Below are positions 28,954-38,905 of a stretch of 64,000 nucleotides of DNA, one piece after another. Numbering within the stretch: the stretch's first letter is position 1; every line of letters starts with the position of its first letter. The notes beneath the pieces were generated by a model. The model worked only from the letters and a program-made list of their open reading frames with translations, searched no databases and was not told the DNA's origin. The stretch is from contig NZ_LAKD02000005.1 of the NCBI RefSeq assembly GCF_000968685.2, positions 124,001 through 188,000 on the forward strand. The letters run 5' to 3'. A program made the position numbers and the translations under genes. The stretch comes from Streptomyces antioxidans (GTDB lineage Bacteria; Actinomycetota; Actinomycetes; Streptomycetales; Streptomycetaceae).

Positions 28954-29649
28954 CGCCCGGTGGAGGGCCACCACGCCGCCGGTGAGGTTCCGCCAGGCCG
29001 GGCGCTCCCAGCCCGCCGACCGCAGCCGGGCGGCGAGGCCGGGCTGGTCCGGCCAGGCGCGGATGGACTCGGCGAGGTAGACATACGCGTCAGGGTTGCT
29101 GCTGACAGAGGTCGCGATCGGCGGCAGCGCGCGCATCAGATACTCGGTGTAGACCGTGCGGAACGGCTGCCATGTGGGGTGGCTGAACTCGCAGATGACG
29201 ATCCGTCCGCCGGGCCGGGTCACCCGCAGCATCTCGCCCAGCGCCCCCTTCGTGTCCTGGACGTTCCGCAGCCCGAAGGAGATGGTGACGGCGTCGAAGA
29301 CCCCGTCCGCGAACGGCAGCCGGGTCGCGTCGCCCGCCGTCAGCGGCAGCGCCGGATGGCGCTTCTTGCCCTCGCGGAGCATCCCGAGCGAGAAGTCGCA
29401 CGGCACCACGTACGCGCCCGCCTCCCGGAACGGCAGCGAGGACGTCCCCGTACCGGCGGCGAGGTCGAGCACCCGCTCCCCGGTGCGCGCGTCCACGGCC
29501 CGGGCCACGGCCTTGCGCCACAGCCGGGCCTGCCCGAGCGACAGCACATCGTTGGTGAGGTCGTATTTGGCCGCCACGTCGTCGAACATGGCGGCGACTT
29601 CGTGCGGCTGCTTGTCCAGGGATGCTCGGCTCACGCCCCCATTGTTCAC
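28942..29649 (-). CDS. menG: Demethylmenaquinone methyltransferase
   Basis: 235 aa from ATG 29649, or 230 aa from GTG 29634 (MSRASLDKQ...), the form closer to relatives. UbiE/MenG signature: [14 protein letters not shown] near the start, SAM motif [12 protein letters not shown] and SFGLRNVQD. It adds the ring methyl group in the last step of menaquinone synthesis, using S-adenosylmethionine. It sits between the amidohydrolase-like gene and the side-chain reductase, all on the same strand. Confidence 0.93.
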   Translation of the reverse strand: MNNGGVSRASLDKQPHEVAAMFDDVAAKYDLTNDVLSLGQARLWRKAVARAVDARTGERVLDLAAGTGTSSLPFREAGAYVVPCDFSLGMLREGKKRHPALPLTAGDATRLPFADGVFDAVTISFGLRNVQDTKGALGEMLRVTRPGGRIVICEFSHPTWQPFRTVYTEYLMRALPPIATSVSSNPDAYVYLAESIRAWPDQPGLAARLRSAGWERPAWRNLTGGVVALHRAYKP

Positions 29650-29688
29650 CCCGCGCGCCCAGCGCTCCCGCCCGGGGCCCGGCGTGGC

Positions 29689-30138
29689 TCAGCGGCGCCG
29701 GTGCACCAGCCGTCCGGCCGCCACCGTGGCCAGGCACTCCCCGTCCGCGTCGAAGACGGCCAGGTCGGCGCGGCCCGCCGGGGCGAGGGCGGGCGGGCGC
29801 GGCCGGTCCAGGACGGCGATGCCGCCCCGGTGGGCGGCGGCGCGCAGCTCGGCGTCGCCGAGGTGGTGGGCGAGGACGGCGGTCGCGCCCCGCCGCAGCA
29901 GGGCGTGGATCCGCTCCCGCGGGCTGGGCGCGTCCGGCACCGGGCCCTCGTGGAGCAGGGCCGGACCGAGCTCCCCGGGCCACTCCCGCACCCGGGCCCG
30001 CGGATAGGCCGCCCGCAGCTCCTCCAGGGAGCCGATGGCCGCAATATGGTCGCCGTCGACCGCGACGGCGGCGTCGTGCAGCGGCGCCGCGTCGCCGGGG
30101 GTGACCCGTACGACGGGCGCCGCGTGGAGCGTGAGCAT
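29689..30138 (-). CDS. Amidohydrolase-like protein lacking the catalytic barrel
   Basis: 149 aa. Residues 1-55 and 110-149 resemble the two halves of the composite beta-sandwich of amidohydrolases: VVRVTPGDAAPLHDAAVAVDGDHIAAIGS at the start (DAAVAVDGDHIAAIGS is the recognisable core) and GRADLAVFDADGECLATVA at the end. The TIM barrel expected between them is reduced to ~50 residues, and the metal HxH motif is absent (PGELGPALLHEGP stands in its place). It therefore cannot be a normal hydrolase. The ATG overlaps the mqnC stop, so it is translated with mqnC. Related enzymes deaminate aminodeoxyfutalosine in this pathway, but a catalytic role here is doubtful. Confidence 0.7.
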   Translation of the reverse strand: MLTLHAAPVVRVTPGDAAPLHDAAVAVDGDHIAAIGSLEELRAAYPRARVREWPGELGPALLHEGPVPDAPSPRERIHALLRRGATAVLAHHLGDAELRAAAHRGGIAVLDRPRPPALAPAGRADLAVFDADGECLATVAAGRLVHRRR

Positions 30139-31337
30139 CAGGACGCCCGGATCACCGTCAGCTCGGGGTGGGCCGTGCCACCCTCGATCGCCGTCGAGGA
30201 CAGGTGCGAGACGACGTGGTCGTCGACCGGGTCGTTCGCCGGGTCGTCGTGCACCACGAGGTGTTCGTACGTCGTCGCGCGCTGCGCCGGGACCCGCCCG
30301 GCCGCGCGGATGAGGTGGAGCAGTTCCATCCGGTTGGACCGGTGGCGGGCGCCCGCCGAGGAGACCACGTTCTCCTCCAGCATCACCGAGCCGAGGTCGT
30401 CCGCCCCGTAGTGCAGGGACAGCTGGCCGGCCTCCTTGCCGACGGTCAGCCAGGAGCCCTGGATGTGCGCCACGTTGTCGAGGAACAGCCGGGCGATGGC
30501 GATCATCCGCAGGTACTCGAAGACGGTGGCCTGCGTACGGCCCTTCAGATGGTTGTTCTCGGGCTGGTAGGTGTACGGGATAAAGGCGCGGAAGCCGCCC
30601 GTCCGGTCCTGTACGTCCCGGATCATGCGAAGGTGCTCGATCCGCTCCGCGTTGGTCTCGCCGGTGCCCATCAGCATGGTGGAGGTGGACTCCACCCCGA
30701 GGTTATGGGCGATCTCCATGATCTCCAGCCAGCGCTCGCCGGACTCCTTCAGCGGCGCGATGGCCTTGCGCGGCCGCGCGGGCAGCAGCTCGGCGCCCGC
30801 GCCGGCGAAGGAGTCGAGACCGGCCGCGTGGATGCGGCGGATGGCCTCCTCGGCCGGGACGCCGGAGATCCGTGCCATGTGCTCGACCTCGGACGCCCCC
30901 AGCGAGTGGATCACCAGCTGCGGGAACGCCCGCTTGATGGCCGAGAAGTGCTTCTCGTAGTACTCCACCCCGTAGTCCGGGTGGTGGCCGCCCTGGAACA
31001 TGATCTGCGTGCCGCCCAGTTGCACGGTCTCCGCGCAGCGCCGCAGGATGTCGTCGAGGTCGCGGGTCCAGCCCTTCGCGGTGTCCTTCGGCGGGGCGTA
31101 GAAGGCGCAGAACTTGCACGCCGTCACGCAGACGTTGGTGTAGTTGATGTTCCGTTCGATGATGTACGTCGCGATGTGCTCGGTGCCCGCGTAACGGCGG
31201 CGCCGGACGGCATCGGCCGCGGCCCCCAGCGCGTGCAGGGGGGCCGAGCGGTAAAGGTCAAGCGCCTCTTGTGGGGTGATCCGGGCCCCGTCGGCGGCGC
31301 GGTCGAGGACTGCCTGCACCTCTGCGTGTGCGGTCAC
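30138..31337 (-). CDS. mqnC: Cyclic dehypoxanthinyl futalosine synthase
   Basis: 399 aa radical SAM enzyme. Cluster motif CVTACKFC (Cys70, Cys74, Cys77), the futalosine-pathway segment QGGHHPDYGVEYYE, TSTMLMGTGETNAERIEHL (19 residues) and IPYTYQPENNHL. It cyclises dehypoxanthinyl futalosine to the spiro intermediate of menaquinone biosynthesis. ATG start at 31337. It is followed by the overlapping amidohydrolase-like gene and menG. Confidence 0.95.
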   Translation of the reverse strand: MTAHAEVQAVLDRAADGARITPQEALDLYRSAPLHALGAAADAVRRRRYAGTEHIATYIIERNINYTNVCVTACKFCAFYAPPKDTAKGWTRDLDDILRRCAETVQLGGTQIMFQGGHHPDYGVEYYEKHFSAIKRAFPQLVIHSLGASEVEHMARISGVPAEEAIRRIHAAGLDSFAGAGAELLPARPRKAIAPLKESGERWLEIMEIAHNLGVESTSTMLMGTGETNAERIEHLRMIRDVQDRTGGFRAFIPYTYQPENNHLKGRTQATVFEYLRMIAIARLFLDNVAHIQGSWLTVGKEAGQLSLHYGADDLGSVMLEENVVSSAGARHRSNRMELLHLIRAAGRVPAQRATTYEHLVVHDDPANDPVDDHVVSHLSSTAIEGGTAHPELTVIRAS

Positions 31338-31494
31338 CGGGGCGTACCTTTCGGAGGTTTATGGGTGGACCGACTCAGACTACGTCAGGGCCCGTACGCC
31401 GCTACGAGCGCGTGTCAGGCACGTCTGCGACCACCCGCACCCGCCGTGGCCGCGGCCCCGCCGCCGCATCCGTCGCTCCGCCCTCGCTCCGCGC

Positions 31495-33318
31495 TCATTT
31501 GAGCTTGCGGAGGGTGCCCGTGGGATCTCCCGCCTGTTCGTCCTTCGCCTGGTAGCTGATCGTTCCGTCGGAGCTGAGGGTGAACTGCTCTTCCGTCGAC
31601 GCGTCACTGCACCCCTGCTGGGGCTCGGAGCCCTTGAGGCGCGCGTCGAGGTGGAGTTGTTTCGGGGCCGCGGAGACCAGCTTCCAGGTGCTGTCGCAGC
31701 GCAGCACCGACAGCTTGACCCGGCCGCTGGCGACGTCCTGCCCGGTGTGCCCCTGCCGGAAGGTGATGGTCAGGGTGCCCACCGGGACGCCCGAGTCGGA
31801 GGTCAGATCGCCCTGCCAGGTGCCGATGAACCCCTTGGGCACCTCGCCCTTCTGGTCTCCGGTGCCCGGCTCCGTGCCCCCGCTACCCGGCTCCTGATCC
31901 CTGGCGGACGGACGGGGGCTCCCGGCGCTCTGGCCGGGACCGTCGTCGGAGCCGCCGGGAAGCACCTGGAAGAGCACGGCGGCGGTGGTCGCGGCGGCCA
32001 GCGCGCCGGCGACGGACAGCACCAGCGTGCAGCTCAGCGCCTTGGGGCGCTTCTTACCGCCGACGGCGGCGGAGAGCGAGACGCTGCGGCCGCCGCCCGG
32101 CTTCGACGGCGGCGGGCCCGGGAGTTGGTGGGCGGCGGGCCGGTCCTCCCCGTGCGGCCCCCCGGCGTACGACGGGTCGGGCGGGCCGAAGGCGCCCAGC
32201 AGGGGCGCGGCCTGGCCTGGCCCCGGGGCCGGGGTGGGCGGCGGGGTCGGACGGTCCTCGGCGGAGGGCCCGGCGTCGGAGGGCCCGGCCGGGTGCGACT
32301 CCGTGACGGACGGCCCGGCGTCGGACCGCTCGGCCTGGGACCGCCCCGCGTCGGACCGCCCGGCGTCGTACGGCTCGGTGTCGTACGACTCGCGCGCGGC
32401 CGGCGGGGCGATGGCCTCCGCCTCCAGGTCGAGCAGTTCCACCACCTGTCGGCTCACCCGCTCGACCAGCGCCCCCGGCAGCCAGCCCGGCCGCGCCAGC
32501 CCCGAGGCGCCGTCCTCCGGGGCGAGGCGCCGCACGATCTGCTCGGGGGTCGGGCGGTCGGCCGGGTTCTTGGCGAGGCACGCGGCGACCAGATCGCGCA
32601 GTTCCCCGGTCAGCTCGCGGCCGAACCGGGGCTCGTCGTGCACCACCTTGTACAGCAGCGCGGCCGAGGTGTCGCCCGGGAACGGCGGCTCACCGGTCGC
32701 CGCGTACGCCAGCACCGCGCCCAGCGAGAAGACATCGGCCGCGCCCTCGACGTTCTCGCCCAGGATCTGTTCGGGCGCCATATAGCCGGGCGAGCCGATG
32801 GAGGCGCCGGTCGAGGTCAGCGACACCGTGCCCTCGGTGGCCCGGGCGATGCCGAAGTCGATCAGCCGTGGACCGTCGAGCGCGAGCAGCACGTTGGACG
32901 GCTTGACGTCGCGGTGGACCAGGCCGAGGGCGTGCACCGCGGTCAGTGCCTCGGCGAGCCCGGCGCCCAGGGCCCGCACCGACGGCTCGGGCAGCGGCCC
33001 CTCGTCGGACACGGCCTGGTTGAGCGGAGGGCCCGCCACATAGCCGGTGGCCACCCACGGAATACGTGCTTCCGGGTCGGCGTCCAGAACCGGCGCGGTG
33101 AAGGCGCCGCCGACCCGGCGCGCGGCGTCCACCTCGCGCCGGAAACGGGCGCGAAACTCCTCGTCCAGCGCGAAATGGGCGTGCACGACCTTCACCGCGA
33201 CCGTGCGCCCGCCCGCGCTGCGGCCCACATAGACCCTGCCCATACCGCCAGAACCGAGCCGACCGAGCAGCCGGTAGGCGCCGATGACCTGCGGATCGTC
33301 CGCTCCCAGCGGATCCAT
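31495..33318 (-). CDS. Membrane Ser/Thr protein kinase, PknB/Hanks type
   Basis: 607 aa. Kinase domain about 14-275 with glycine loop LGSGGMGRVYVG, Lys43, catalytic HRDVKPSN (Asp137) and DFG (Asp154), and APEQILGE. A Pro/Ser/Asp/Ala-rich linker with short SDAG repeats (about 320-420) precedes one membrane helix (about 432-452, LVLSVAGALAAATTAAVLF). The outer C-terminal domain (about 500-607) has two Cys residues and begins FIGTWQGDLTSDSG, resembling secreted ligand-binding or adhesion-like domains of other Streptomyces kinases. It stands between mqnA and mqnC on the same strand, with 80 and 157 base gaps, so it may be co-transcribed with menaquinone genes, but no functional link is shown. Confidence 0.88.
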   Translation of the reverse strand: MDPLGADDPQVIGAYRLLGRLGSGGMGRVYVGRSAGGRTVAVKVVHAHFALDEEFRARFRREVDAARRVGGAFTAPVLDADPEARIPWVATGYVAGPPLNQAVSDEGPLPEPSVRALGAGLAEALTAVHALGLVHRDVKPSNVLLALDGPRLIDFGIARATEGTVSLTSTGASIGSPGYMAPEQILGENVEGAADVFSLGAVLAYAATGEPPFPGDTSAALLYKVVHDEPRFGRELTGELRDLVAACLAKNPADRPTPEQIVRRLAPEDGASGLARPGWLPGALVERVSRQVVELLDLEAEAIAPPAARESYDTEPYDAGRSDAGRSQAERSDAGPSVTESHPAGPSDAGPSAEDRPTPPPTPAPGPGQAAPLLGAFGPPDPSYAGGPHGEDRPAAHQLPGPPPSKPGGGRSVSLSAAVGGKKRPKALSCTLVLSVAGALAAATTAAVLFQVLPGGSDDGPGQSAGSPRPSARDQEPGSGGTEPGTGDQKGEVPKGFIGTWQGDLTSDSGVPVGTLTITFRQGHTGQDVASGRVKLSVLRCDSTWKLVSAAPKQLHLDARLKGSEPQQGCSDASTEEQFTLSSDGTISYQAKDEQAGDPTGTLRKLK

Positions 33319-33398
33319 CGCGTTGCCTCCCCCTCCGTGCGCCGGTCCAGCTTAGGGGGTGTTCCTGTCATCCACCGCGGGTCGTGCGGCCGGAAAGG

Positions 33399-34478
<1,080 letters not shown>

Positions 34479-34479
34479 C

Positions 34480-34485
34480 TAGGCT
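34480..34485 (+). promoter_or_regulatory. Possible -10 element of the cold-shock gene
   Basis: TAGGCT fits the HrdB-type -10 consensus; the -35 region (tttcct, 18 bases upstream) is weak. A start near 34492 would give a leader of about 120 bases. Confidence 0.4.
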
Positions 34486-34521
34486 CGCCGCAAGTTGCAG
34501 TTTGGTTTCCTTGCAGTACAG

Positions 34522-34548
34522 AGCCTGCGGAGCATGTAACCGCAGGCT
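34522..34548 (+). promoter_or_regulatory. Leader hairpin followed by T-rich tract (possible attenuator or cold-sensing element)
   Basis: Perfect 9-bp stem agcctgcgg/ccgcaggct with 9-base loop, then tttgtagtttt, inside the leader of the cold-shock gene and about 65 bases before its ATG. It looks like an intrinsic terminator placed upstream of the coding region it would control. Confidence 0.55.
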
Positions 34549-34612
34549 TTTGTAGTTTTCAGACTTCTTGCAGGTTCTGGAGCAGGGCAACCCTTTGGCC
34601 CAAGGAGGGCTT

Positions 34613-34816
34613 ATGGCTACCGGAACCGTCAAGTGGTTCAACGCCGAGAAGGGCTTCGGCTTCATCGCCCAGGACGGCGGCGGCCCCGATGTCTTCGTTC
34701 ACTACTCCGCGATCAATGCGACCGGCTTCCGTTCTCTCGAGGAGAACCAGGCCGTGACCTTCGACGTCACTCAGGGCCCGAAGGGTCCGCAGGCGGAGAA
34801 CGTCAGCGCCGTCTGA
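34613..34816 (+). CDS. Cold-shock protein, CspA family
   Basis: 67 aa, normal for the family. RNA-binding motifs RNP1 and RNP2 are visible as KGFGFIAQ and DVFVHYSAI; the start is [12 protein letters not shown]. It binds single-stranded nucleic acid and melts RNA structure. A strong AAGGAGG precedes ATG 34613 by six bases; an earlier in-frame ATG is discarded. It is preceded by a long structured leader, as in other cold-shock genes. Confidence 0.95.
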   Translation: MATGTVKWFNAEKGFGFIAQDGGGPDVFVHYSAINATGFRSLEENQAVTFDVTQGPKGPQAENVSAV

Positions 34817-34839
34817 TCACAGCAGCACGCACCACCCAA

Positions 34840-34876
34840 GGAGCCCTGCTCCCCGCCTGGCGGGGGGCGGGGCTCC
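34840..34876 (+). terminator. Strong hairpin after the cold-shock gene
   Basis: An 18-bp stem with two G-T pairs (ggagccctgctccccgcc against the downstream arm) and a short loop, followed by ccttttgg. It can also end the cupin transcript coming from the other strand. Confidence 0.75.
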
Positions 34877-34929
34877 TGCCTTTTGGGGCCGCACGGCCCG
34901 CGCTCCTTCGGACCCCGCCCCGCGGGGGG

Positions 34930-35376
34930 TCAGTCCTCCAGCAGCCGGAAGTCGGCGAAGTCGAAGCCCGGGGAGACCACACAGCTCACCAGGGCCTCCT
35001 CGTCCGCCTCCGGACGGGCCGCCTGCCAGACGCCCGGCGGGATGACGACCTGGGGGCGCTGGCCGGAGGCGACATCGGGGCCCAAAAGCACCTCCGTGGG
35101 GGCCGCTTCCGGGGCGTCGCCCGTACCGCCCAGCCGGAGCCGCAGCGGGCCACCGCTGTGCCACAGCCACAGCTCGGCCGAGCGCACCACATGCCAGCGG
35201 GACTCCTCACCGGGAGTCAGCAGGAAGTAGATCGCCGTGGCGGTCGCGCGTTCGCCGTCGTACCCCGGCGGCCGCACCGTGACATCGCTGCGCCAGGTCT
35301 CCCGGTACCAGCCGCCCTCCGGATGGGGCTCGAGACCGAGCCATTCGGCCGTCGCGGGCCGTCGGGTCGTGGCCAT
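34930..35376 (-). CDS. DUF985 cupin-fold protein
   Basis: 148 aa from ATG 35376 (ggggag upstream). Family signature HPEGGWYRETWRS near residue 19, then ATAIYFLLTPGEESRWHVV and a final CVVSPGFDFADF. Members are small cupins of uncertain activity, some linked to sugar epimerase-like folds. Single gene convergent with the cold-shock gene. Confidence 0.88.
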   Translation of the reverse strand: MATTRRPATAEWLGLEPHPEGGWYRETWRSDVTVRPPGYDGERATATAIYFLLTPGEESRWHVVRSAELWLWHSGGPLRLRLGGTGDAPEAAPTEVLLGPDVASGQRPQVVIPPGVWQAARPEADEEALVSCVVSPGFDFADFRLLED

Positions 35377-35450
35377 GTCGCTCCCCGCTCTCACACGTCC
35401 GGTTGAGGCCCGTCGAGGATAGCCCGTCGGGATCTCGCGCCCTCCTCAAG

Positions 35451-35563
35451 GCGTTCACACCACCCCTGAAGCGCTCATGTCGCCCTTACGGCGCTCGTGT
35501 TGGCCTTACGGTGCCCATGCCGTCCGTGCGGTGCCCATGCCGTCCCACGGTGCTCACTCCGCG
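35451..35563. repeat. 20-bp tandem array upstream of the AraC-type gene, 5.5 units
   Basis: Units in exact 20-base register begin at 35451, 35471, 35491, 35511 and 35531; the partial last one is at 35551. Examples are gcgctcatgtcgcccttacg and gtgcccatgccgtccgtgcg. The array ends 58 bases before the AraC-type start, filling its promoter region. Confidence 0.75.
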
Positions 35564-35621
35564 TAGGGGCCCTGCGACGCACCGCTGACGCGGCGCACCC
35601 GCTGGGGCTACCGTTTTGACC

Positions 35622-36713
35622 ATGGGGCACGGGCGGCGAACGGTGACGGTGCACCATGTACGGGGCGCGCTGCGCGGTGCGCAGCGGCTCGGCCTCGACA
35701 CCGTCCCCCTGCTCCAGCGGGCCCGAATACCCCCGCTGCTGCTCACCGACGACCGCGCCCGCGTCTCCCCCGAGCAGTTCGCCCGGCTGGTGCGCGCCCT
35801 GCACCGGGCCACGGGCGACGAGTTCCTGGGGCTGGGCACCATCCGCAGCCGGCCCGGCACCTTCGCGATGATGTGCTACGCCTCGCTGGGCTGCCCCGAC
35901 CTCGGCACGGCGGTGGAGCGCGGCGCCCGCTTCTACCGGCTCTTCCCCGGCGGCCCCAATCTGGCCCTGGAGCGCGGCGCGGGCCGGAGCCGAGAGGCCG
36001 TGTTCGCCCTGCGCGGCGGGCTGGGCCCGCACAAGGACGCCCTGACGGCGGCCGAGAGCCATATCGTCGCCGAATGGCTCATGCTCGTCTGGCACCGGGT
36101 CGCGGGCTGGCTGATCGGGCGTCGGATACCGCTGCTGTGGGCCCAGTTCGCGTATCCCCCGCCGCCGTACGCCGAGGACTACGAGCCGCTGTTCGGCTGT
36201 CCGCCCCGCTTCGGGGCACCGCGCACCGCGGCCGGTTTTGACCACCGCTGGCTGACCGCCCCCGTCGTCCAGGACGAGTCCACGCTCCAGACGCTGCTGC
36301 GGCACGCGCCCGCCGGGCTGCTCAGCCGCCGCGACTACGCCACGACCGTCGCCGAGCGGGTGCGGCACGTGCTCACCGGCGCGCTGCGGACGCGCGGCGG
36401 CCCGGCCGACGGCTCACGGGCCCGGCGCACCGCCAGGCTCCCGGAGCTGCCCGAGGTCGCCGCCCGGCTGGCGGCCAGCCCGGCGACGCTGCGGCGGCGG
36501 CTGCGCGAGGAGGGCACGTCCTTCCAGGAGCTGAAGGACACCGTACGGCGTGACGAGGCGGTCAGCAGCCTGGCCGAGGGGGCCGAGCCCATCGCCGAGC
36601 TGGCCTTACGGCTGGGGTTCTCCGAGAACACGGCGTTCCACCGGGCGTTCCGGCGCTGGACCGGGACAACACCGGGCGCATACCGACATGAGACGTGGAG
36701 TCAGCGCATCTGA
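35622..36713 (+). CDS. AraC-family regulator with N-terminal ligand-binding domain
   Basis: 363 aa. Residues about 20-210 match the Arabinose_bd/OruR-type sensor domain (TFAMMCYASLGCPDLG). The C-terminal double helix-turn-helix is at about 265-355 (VAARLAASPATLRRRLRE and the second HTH LALRLGFSENTAFHRAFRRW). Regulators of this class often activate adjacent lipase or lipid genes when bound to fatty substrates. The secreted lipase lies 99 bases downstream in the same direction, so it is a likely target. ATG at 35622 chosen over an in-frame TTG six bases earlier. Confidence 0.9.
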   Translation: MGHGRRTVTVHHVRGALRGAQRLGLDTVPLLQRARIPPLLLTDDRARVSPEQFARLVRALHRATGDEFLGLGTIRSRPGTFAMMCYASLGCPDLGTAVERGARFYRLFPGGPNLALERGAGRSREAVFALRGGLGPHKDALTAAESHIVAEWLMLVWHRVAGWLIGRRIPLLWAQFAYPPPPYAEDYEPLFGCPPRFGAPRTAAGFDHRWLTAPVVQDESTLQTLLRHAPAGLLSRRDYATTVAERVRHVLTGALRTRGGPADGSRARRTARLPELPEVAARLAASPATLRRRLREEGTSFQELKDTVRRDEAVSSLAEGAEPIAELALRLGFSENTAFHRAFRRWTGTTPGAYRHETWSQRI

Positions 36714-36812
36714 GCGCCGAGGTCAGCCACAGTCTTCCCGCCCGTCCTTACGGTCCTCACAAAACGACTCAGCACCACCAAGGCGCACCGCCCGCACCGT
36801 TGGGAGAGCCGT

Positions 36813-37982
36813 ATGCGCGTCCGCACCACCGTGCTCGCCAGCCTCGCCGCCTTCGCCCTGACCTCGGCGCTGCCCGCCGCCCCGGCCGCCGCCGCGCCGG
36901 GCGCCCCGACCGCCCGCACCAGCAGACCCGGCGACATCGTCACCTCCGCCCCCACCGCCTTCCACACCCAGCCCGGGGTGCCGACCGCCGCCAAGGCGTG
37001 GCACATCACCTACCGCTCCACCACCGCCACCGGCCGCCCCGACGTCGTCTCCGGCACGGTCCTCGTCCCCGACGACGGCACGCGGGGCCCCCGGCCGCTC
37101 CTCGCCTGGGGCATCGGCGCCGTGGGCCTCGCCGACGACTGCGCGGTGTCCGGCCGGTTCCCGCAGGGCACCTCGAGCGAGGCCCAGCTGATCGCCCTCG
37201 CACTGGGTCGCGGCTGGGCCGTGGCCGTCACCGACTACGAGGGTCTGGGCACCCCGGACGACCACACCTATACGGCCGGCCGGTCCGAGGGCCACGCCGT
37301 CCTGGACGCGGCGCGCGCCGCCCAGCGGCTTCCGGAGGCCGGGCTCTCACCGGAGGCGCCCGTGGGCGTCATGGGCTACTCCCAGGGCGGCCAGGCGGCG
37401 GGCTGGGCCGCCGAACTGCACGCCTCGTACGCCCCCGAGCTGCGGCTGAAGGGCACGGTCGCCGGAGGCGTGCCCGCCGACCTCCCCACGACGCTGGAGT
37501 ACAACGACGGCGGACCGGGCGCCGGGCTCGCCCTTATGGCGCTCACCGGACAGGACGCGGCCTTCCCCGCGCTGCGGCTCGACTCGTACCTCAACGACCG
37601 GGGCCGCGGCTACGTGGACTTCATGAAGCGGAACTGCGCGTCCCTCAGCACCATCGGCGGGCTCTTCCTCCACCGGTCGGAGGTGACCGTGAGGGACCCG
37701 CTGGCCAGCCCGGCCTGGCGACTCGCGCTGCGCGGCTCCCTCTTGGGCACCCGCGCCCCCGACCACCCCGTCTACCTCTACCAGGGCGTGGTGGACGAGC
37801 TGATCCCCTACCGGGTCGGCGCGGCGCTGCGGGACCGCTGGTGCGCCCGGGGCGTGGCGGTGGAGTGGAAGGACTATCCGCTGGACCACGTCACCACGGC
37901 GGTCGCCGGGATACCGACGGCCCTGGAGTGGATGGCCGGACGGCTGGCGGACGAGCCGACGCGGGGCAACTGCGCCGCGTGA
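36813..37982 (+). CDS. Secreted lipase, LIP (secretory lipase) family
   Basis: 389 aa. Signal peptide to about residue 29 (LASLAAFALTSALPAAPAAA). Alpha/beta hydrolase with nucleophile Ser190 in GYSQGG, acid residue in GVVDELIPYR and His in PLDHVTTA. The LIP-type start of the core (AWHITYRSTTATGRPDVVSG) and the ATPase-free length fit family members that hydrolyse acyl esters outside the cell. It is probably controlled by the preceding AraC-type regulator. Confidence 0.88.
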   Translation: MRVRTTVLASLAAFALTSALPAAPAAAAPGAPTARTSRPGDIVTSAPTAFHTQPGVPTAAKAWHITYRSTTATGRPDVVSGTVLVPDDGTRGPRPLLAWGIGAVGLADDCAVSGRFPQGTSSEAQLIALALGRGWAVAVTDYEGLGTPDDHTYTAGRSEGHAVLDAARAAQRLPEAGLSPEAPVGVMGYSQGGQAAGWAAELHASYAPELRLKGTVAGGVPADLPTTLEYNDGGPGAGLALMALTGQDAAFPALRLDSYLNDRGRGYVDFMKRNCASLSTIGGLFLHRSEVTVRDPLASPAWRLALRGSLLGTRAPDHPVYLYQGVVDELIPYRVGAALRDRWCARGVAVEWKDYPLDHVTTAVAGIPTALEWMAGRLADEPTRGNCAA

Positions 37983-38058
37983 GGCCGGGCTGACACCGCA
38001 CGACGCCGACCGGGCTGACACCCGTACGACACCGGCCGGGCTGACACCGCAGGGCGCC
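37983..38058. repeat. Three-unit repeat after the lipase gene
   Basis: Three imperfect copies of a 27-base unit beginning gccgggctgacacc, directly after the lipase stop codon and before the convergent TetR gene. Confidence 0.7.
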
Positions 38059-38068
38059 GCCCCACCCG

Positions 38069-38773
38069 TCAGCCGACCCGCTCGGGCGACCACCCCTGCC
38101 CCCGGAGCAGGTTCCCCAGCCCGGCCCAGGCGAAGTTCATCAGGGTGGCCGTGGCCTCCTTGGCCGACGGCCCGCCCGCTCGCGGGTCCGCCGTCCAGTC
38201 CGCGAGCGATTCGGCCGCGCCCACCAGCGCGTGCGCCAGCCCGGACACCTCGGGGCCCGCGAGGGTCCGGGCGCGCGCCGCCCCGCGCGCCTGCTCCCGC
38301 GCCGCCGCGCCGATCAGCTGCGTCACGAACTCCACGATCTCGGCCCGCATGGCGACCACTTCACGGGCGAAGGACCGCCCCTGGGTGCGGGCCTGCACAT
38401 GCAACAGCGTCCAGCCGTCGGGGTGTGCGGCGGTGTGCGCGAAGAAGCCGCTCAGCCCGCTCCACAACTGCCGGTCGGCGGGCGCGCCCCGCTCCACTGC
38501 GGCCCGGATCGCGGTCACCAGCGCCGCGGCCTCCCGCCGTAGGCACGCCGTGAACAGCTCGTCCTTGGAGTTGAGATAGAGATAGACCAGCGGCTTGGAG
38601 ACCCCCGCCAGCTCGGCGATGTCGTCCATGGAAGCGTTCTGATAGCCGCTGCGCGCGAAGGCCCGTACCCCCGCGTCCAGCATCTGCTGCTCCCGCACCG
38701 CCCGTGGTACGCGCTTGCTCCGCGTCGCCCCGCCCACGCAGGCCGCCCCCTTCGATCGTGCCCCCGCACACAT
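38069..38773 (-). CDS. TetR-family transcriptional regulator
   Basis: 234 aa from ATG 38773; the start is uncertain, since an ATG 45 bases upstream and a GTG downstream are in frame. HTH at about residues 25-70 (SMDDIAELAGVSKPLVYLYL); all-helical effector domain follows. It is divergent from the secreted esterase across 132 bases, so it probably represses itself and that gene; the ligand is unknown. Confidence 0.87.
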   Translation of the reverse strand: MCAGARSKGAACVGGATRSKRVPRAVREQQMLDAGVRAFARSGYQNASMDDIAELAGVSKPLVYLYLNSKDELFTACLRREAAALVTAIRAAVERGAPADRQLWSGLSGFFAHTAAHPDGWTLLHVQARTQGRSFAREVVAMRAEIVEFVTQLIGAAAREQARGAARARTLAGPEVSGLAHALVGAAESLADWTADPRAGGPSAKEATATLMNFAWAGLGNLLRGQGWSPERVG

Positions 38774-38905
38774 ATCGCGGACAAGCCTACGTGGGACCGC
38801 CGTCAGCGCTCTTGCCACCGCCGCCCGACGACATCAAAGTTTCAACTGACCACGCACCGTGCCCCGTTCAGCTCCGCACCGCAGTGCCGCGAAGGAGAAC
38901 GAACG

